Shown piece after piece: positions 59,501 through 64,000 of a DNA stretch of 64,000 nt (its first letter is position 1; each line of letters begins with the position of its first letter). The DNA comes from Ziziphus jujuba (taxonomy: Eukaryota > Streptophyta > Magnoliopsida > Rosales > Rhamnaceae), in assembly GCF_031755915.1 (NCBI RefSeq), contig NC_083388.1, positions 15,450,501 through 15,514,500 of the forward strand. Direction: 5' to 3'. Position numbers and translations under genes: made by a program. The notes beneath the pieces were generated by a model. The model saw nothing but the letters and a program-made list of their open reading frames with translations, was not told where the DNA came from and did not search any database.

Positions 59501-60901
59501 CTCCTTTTTGATAGGGAAAAAAAATATTATATCTGGTGTTCTTGGATGTACAACACCATAGCATCTTATGCTGACACTTCTGTACCATGCAGCCCCACTA
59601 TAGAGACTAACGCATAAAAAGATGAACTGAATGCAACATATCTACTCCATGATTGCCAATTTCGAGAACTCTTAGCTATCATTCATTTACAAAGACCATA
59701 AACGTCCTCGGCAAATCAGCCATTCCCATTAAAAAAATAATAATAAAAATAAATAAATAAAAAAGAAGAAGTCAATGTTAGGTGGTCAAAACCACAACGG
59801 AGGACGTAATGGGAAATTACCATCAATCGAGGGGTAGACTTTTTTTAAAAGCAAGAATAAATCAAGCATCTCTCCAACTAATGATGAAGCTTTCAAAACA
59901 ATAAGAAAAGAAATAAAAGCTCATCAAAAGATGGGTAAGCAATGAATCTGCTCTATGGCTTGCATTTCTTATTTACTTGTCCCAATTTCCTCTTTTTATT
60001 TATTTATTCTTTGGCTAAGCCCATTGAAGGAAAGATCGTAATCAACGGTCCACAGTCTTTTCCTAAAATTACCATCAAAAGGTGAGAGAGAGAGAGGGGG
60101 GGGGCCTTGAACAGTGAAGCTATGCTGACCAGACAAAGCACTTTTTCCTTAAGGGACGATGAAAAGGAAAGGTACAGTGTATTCCTTTTTCTAATAAACC
60201 AAAGGACCATGGTCCCGAAGGGACTAGTCCACTTTATCTCTTCCTCTCGCAGAGGCCTTTGGTTGAAAACAACTTCACAACCAATACCCATCTTCACAAA
60301 CCATCTCGTACATCATTTACTCCTCATTATCGACTCCTCTCTCCCTCCCACCATTAACATATGCCCCACAACAAACAGAGACTCTCAACCAACAAGTTCA
60401 GCATACCTTATTAACTTAAAATATTTATTAAATCAATCAACCTTATCACCTAAACTCAGAATCTACCGTGGATATTCACCAAATGAACAAAACCCATATT
60501 CTAAAAAACGACAAAAGGAAAATTTGACAGTAAAATTAAAGCTAAAAAAATATGCATCCAAATTCGTAGAAACAAAAATGAATTCGAACCCCATAAAAAT
60601 CTTATCCATCGAAACACCTAAACATGCATGAGTTTTGATGGGGTAGAAAAAAACTAACCTTAGAGGACTTGCTCCCAGATTTGGGCAACCGAAGGCCTGA
60701 GGACGATGGAGTTGGCGTCGTAGGTAGGCGGCAATCGGCGGCGAGACCCGTCGGAGAAAGCATAGGAGAGGTTGAAGCGACGTCGGAGAACCTACCAGCA
60801 GCAACGTCGTTGGAGGGTGATGAATCCTCAGAAGTTTGGGGAACATAGAGGCAAGTATTCAACCCAAGAGCAAGCTTCGCTTTCCTCCATTTGCTTGCCA
60901 T
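56557..60901 (-). CDS. WAV3-like: WAV3-family RING-H2/vWA E3 ubiquitin ligase (two exons)
   Basis: Exon 1 is 60901-60659 (81 codons from ATG, MASKWRKAKLALGLNTCLYV) and exon 2 is 58497-56557 (646 codons and TAA), joined in phase 0 at AAG|GTTAGT and TTTACTGCAG|AGG, giving 727 residues. The RING-H2 domain is at about 84-127 with C84, C87, C104, H106, H109, C112, C124, C127 all present. The vWA domain spans about 276-466 with a complete metal site: D284-S286-S288 in DVSGSM, T353, D383. A C-terminal Vwaint-like region covers about 570-680, with an Ala/Glu-rich helix at 585-610. Arabidopsis WAV3-family members are E3 ligases affecting root gravitropism and auxin responses. The N-terminus recalls EDA40/WAVH types rather than WAV3 itself. 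No damage is seen. Confidence 0.96.
58498..60658 (-). other. Intron of the WAV3-like gene
   Basis: The 2161-base GT-AG intron (donor GTTAGT at 60658-60653, acceptor TTTACTGCAG ending at 58498) falls just before the RING domain. It holds AT-rich sequence, a (GA)n/G run at about 60085-60106 and short unrelated open frames. No transposon or RNA gene is recognised within it. Confidence 0.88.
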
Positions 60902-61260
60902 TTTTTTTTTCTCTCACTTTTTTTTAGTTAATGAGAGAATAATAAAAGAAAGAAAAAACAAATTCAGATCTCTAAGCCATAACCCATATCAAGAAACAGA
61001 ACTGGTTTATCAAGAAATGGGTATGAAAGAAAATAAGAAAAAATTGAAAATGAGGTTCTGAGCTTTAACACCCAGAAATAAGGGCCGTTAGAATTGAGGG
61101 TTTGGGATAGATGCAGATAGAAAGAGAATGGTGGGTGTTGGAGTTGTGAGCTTTTTATGGAGGTTGAGAAAGGGATTTGAAGAAAGGTGTGGTGAGAGAG
61201 GTGAAGAAGCGGCTGTGGCTGACTGAGATTGCAAAATGGACGAATTTCTTTTTAATTGTT
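60902..61260 (-). promoter_or_regulatory. 5' untranslated and core promoter region of the WAV3-like gene
   Basis: Upstream of the ATG (minus strand) are an A-rich stretch with the start context AAAATGGCAAGC, and purine- or pyrimidine-rich leader-like sequence. A CATAAAAAG stretch (complement of about 61150-61160) is only a weak TATA candidate. The exact transcription start cannot be fixed from sequence. Confidence 0.35.
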
Positions 61261-63108
61261 ACTCATATTGTAGTTGTCTAATTCCAATTTTGCCCTTTTT
61301 TTTAATTTATTGAATTCATGGCATTTGTAAGTATAACTTTTCACAAATGGCAATTTTGACTTATTATTATTATTATTATTTTTCTTTATATAGATATATT
61401 TATATATATATATAGTTGTTTTTTTACATTCATGCCATTTGTAAGTTTGGGATGAAAGGGGATGTAATAGAAAACACTTTCGCTTTGTTTTCATGATTAA
61501 CACATATTTTTCAAATGTTACGACTTTGAATGAACAAATAGGGATGTCAACAAATAAAATAATTTTTTTTTTCAGGGCCTACTTTAATATCTATCCACCT
61601 TTGTTTTCAAAACTATTTAAAAAAAAAATTATTACATTTGAAAATAAGATATTATTTTGCTTCTTGATATGTTGATGATATTTATGTTAATGATGGGAGG
61701 AAAACGTTCCTACAATTTTGATGTCCAATCATATTGCATTTTCTAACAAAAACAAAAAGGTACTTCTTCTTGTTTCTATTAATTCTTAATAAAATATATG
61801 GATAAAAATAAATAATTATTTATAATTTTCAATATATGTTACACATTCTATATAATAGCGTAACCTTGTCAGATAGCTTATAAATGCTTGAAAGCAATGA
61901 CCAAATGAAATTCTGACCTACTATTCTTAGCAAACAAGAAAAGAAAGAAAGAAAGAAAGAAATTGTATCCTACTATTTGATGTATTTGGACAAATAAAAT
62001 GGCTTGATTATGGCTTCAATCCTTATTTTAAATTCAAAATATATGTAGGCCTTCTCTTTCAAATAATAATAATAATAATAATCTCCCAACAAAATATTTA
62101 AAATTAAAAAAAGTTAACCAAAAAAGAAATGAAGTATTGTTGAATGAACAAGTGACTCATTTTAGCATAAACCAAAAAAAAAAAAAAAAAAAAAAGGTGA
62201 TTCTTTTTAGCTTCATTTTGTCAAAATCGAATGGTGTGGTAGGGATAAAAATGGAAGGAAAATAAAAAATGGAGAAACGGGTGAAACTAGGGGCAACTTC
62301 TTAGGAAGCAAGTTGCAGGAAAAGAAACTTGAAAAATATAATTTTATAATGTGAATTTTATATTATTTTTAGATTTTATTTATTTATTTATTTATTTTTT
62401 TGCTAGAGGTATATTATTTTTAGATTTTGATCTATTGTATTACTCTATTTAATATATTGCATTCGTTTTAGATCGATATTGTATATTGTACTTTATTATT
62501 ATACAAAATGATTAGTTTCGAAACTAAAATTTTTAGGAGTAAATCTTCCACAATACTCACATGAATATTTTTTTTAAAATGTTATCATTAACAAATTTGA
62601 CAAATTTCTCTAATAATATTATGCATGTTTAAAAGAGTTCATCAGGTCACATATCTATACTACTATAATATAATTTGTGATTAATGTGGGATCCTAAACT
62701 TTTTTGTGTAATATATATATATATATATATATATTGTTTCAATTTTGTTATAGAAAGAATTAGATTTACTCTGTAAAGTAAAAATCTAACATCGAATTTT
62801 ATTTCGAAAATGTCAATTTTGTTCTGCAGTAGATACTCTTTCATGAAATATGCCTATAAAATTGATTTATCTACTTCTGAAATAATATTTAATATTAAAT
62901 TCTCACGTTACTACTAAAATCGATCATTTTTATCATAAAACTGTATATTATAATATAATAATTATTATTCATAAAAATATATAGAAAAATTATTTTTATA
63001 TTTTTAATAGTTGTAATTTATGGTCTCATTATATATGGAAAAAAAAAATACTAGAAAACTCATTCTATTTTTAAAGAAAATAATTGATGCTTGAATTAAG
63101 CTTTAGAG

Positions 63109-63162
<54 letters not shown>

Positions 63163-64000
63163 TTAGTGAATAAAAGTAAGTATATAATTTGTTTTAAGTA
63201 TAATTAAATGATTTTCAATTTTATTTTTTTTTTGGGCATAAATGACTATAATCAAAAAGTTGTGAGGAAATCTATTCATATATATTTATATATATATATA
63301 TATATATATTTTCATAAATATGAAGAGTATTTAAGAGTTAAATTGAGTAGACCTAACCAACATGTACTATTTAAATTGGTAGTAGGCTGCAACCTCGTAA
63401 ATTTTACCTGATTAAAAGGTCAGGATTTGAATTTGAATAGATCTTGTTGAGAGGAGAGGTAATATACCGTAATATTTTATTTGTTTCTCTCCACAATTCT
63501 TTTGTTTCATGAGTAGGTTTCAAATTATTATAGAACTTTAGTGCATTTTGTATAAAAATCCAACAGATTAGTCCACCCATGAAACTTTTAAGCGATGATG
63601 ATTTTCATAATTTTTTTATGAGAATAAAGCACTCCTGGCTAACGAAGAGTAAGCAATTGATCAAATATAAGAGTGCATAAATATAAATATCAATTATAAA
63701 ATATGGCAAAATTGAAAGAGAAAAATAGTTTTTACCCCATCTCTTTCTTTTTCTTTTTTTCTTTTTTTCTTTTTTCCTTTCTTTCTCTAAAAGAAAAGTG
63801 AGACTAAAAGTATGATAAATTGTTTAGTATTTTACTTAAAAATTCTTCCAATAAAGGCCTTACCAAATGAACATTTGTGAATAATAATAATAATAATAAT
63901 AATTTTCAAAAAAAAAAAGAAAAAAGAAAATAAAGTATGATAAATTATTTAGTATTTTACTTCAGATTTTTTAAAAAAATTTTATTTGGTTAGGGTGGGT
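61261..64000. other. AT-rich intergenic DNA upstream of the WAV3-like gene
   Basis: No gene is supported. The phrase catNgccatttgtaagt-like occurs twice (about 61318-61333 and 61431-61448) with an inverted form at 61343-61352. Simple repeats include (GAAA)n at 61937-61963, (ATA)n at 62062-62082, A22-type run at 62174-62196, (TA)n at 62709-62735, 63113-63163 and 63285-63310, a T/C-rich tract at 63738-63786 and (AAT)n at 63881-63903. Short open frames here are low-complexity. Confidence 0.6.

Noticed and set aside
60560..60600. Possible tRNA T-loop (ggttcgaattc on the minus strand)
   Set aside because: No acceptor stem, anticodon arm or D arm could be folded around it; it lies in an intron.
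60107..60631. 174-residue plus-strand open frame within the gene intron
   Set aside because: It is antisense to the gene, partly low-complexity and without any recognisable domain.

Overview
The window is nuclear DNA of a flowering plant, most likely a woody eudicot; I cannot name the species. The signs are very AT-rich intergenic DNA full of (TA)n and poly(A/T) tracts, plant-type Ty1/copia, Ty3/gypsy, L1-like LINE, TRIM and hAT elements, and one GT-AG-spliced gene of a plant-specific family. There is no operon-like organisation and no CRISPR array, phage or bacterial island.

One protein-coding gene looks intact. A two-exon gene on the minus strand (exon 1 60901-60659, intron 60658-58498, exon 2 58497-56557) encodes a 727-residue RING-H2 plus von Willebrand factor A protein of the WAVY GROWTH 3 (WAV3/WAVH/EDA40) E3 ubiquitin-ligase family. 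The flanks of this gene (about 55.3-56.5 kb and 60.9-64 kb) are AT-rich and hold no other gene I can support.

Almost everything else that can be read is dead mobile DNA. Left part (1-14 kb): a MITE with TGGGG... termini (2444-3270); a copia pol relic (3850-5935) split by a hAT element with a perfect 8-bp target duplication (4566-5514); a fold-back element (5982-6627); a minus-strand copia gag relic (6780-8023); a complete TRIM with twin 145-bp LTRs (8450-8805); and a 2.9-kb block bounded by a perfect 24-nt inverted repeat (9116-12008). From 14088 to 21954 lies a whole but decayed Ty1/copia element with an exact GATTT target duplication. Its 3' LTR was later entered by a gypsy element now reduced to a solo LTR (20485-21582).

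From about 24.3 to 55.3 kb I read one L1-like LINE on the minus strand, cut into collinear pieces by later insertions: ORF1 start (55310-54500), ORF1 tail (34060-33260), endonuclease (33240-32028), reverse transcriptase (29564-27721) and RNase H (25011-24277). The intruders are a Del/Tekay-like LTR block (25012-27720), a related 2.46-kb solo LTR with exact TAACA duplications (29565-32022), a TRIM solo LTR (33607-33771) and a large Ty3/gypsy element called gypsy2 here (about 34060-51000). Gypsy2 carries a second gypsy element, gypsy1 (34964-41955), in its 5' LTR. Gypsy1 carries a hAT element in its own 5' LTR (34985-35575). Gypsy2 also carries a ~2-kb palindrome-rich, possibly mitochondrial insert in gag (about 42796-44822) and another hAT copy in integrase (48586-49084). 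Next to gypsy2 an LTR-like block of the same family lies in inverted orientation (51022-52000).

I found no convincing new biochemical system. The most interesting items are the multi-level, TSD-datable nest, the foreign palindrome cluster, the inverted LTR block and the recurrent C-to-T/G-to-A-type stop codons in gypsy2. All alignments were done by eye; no database search was run.
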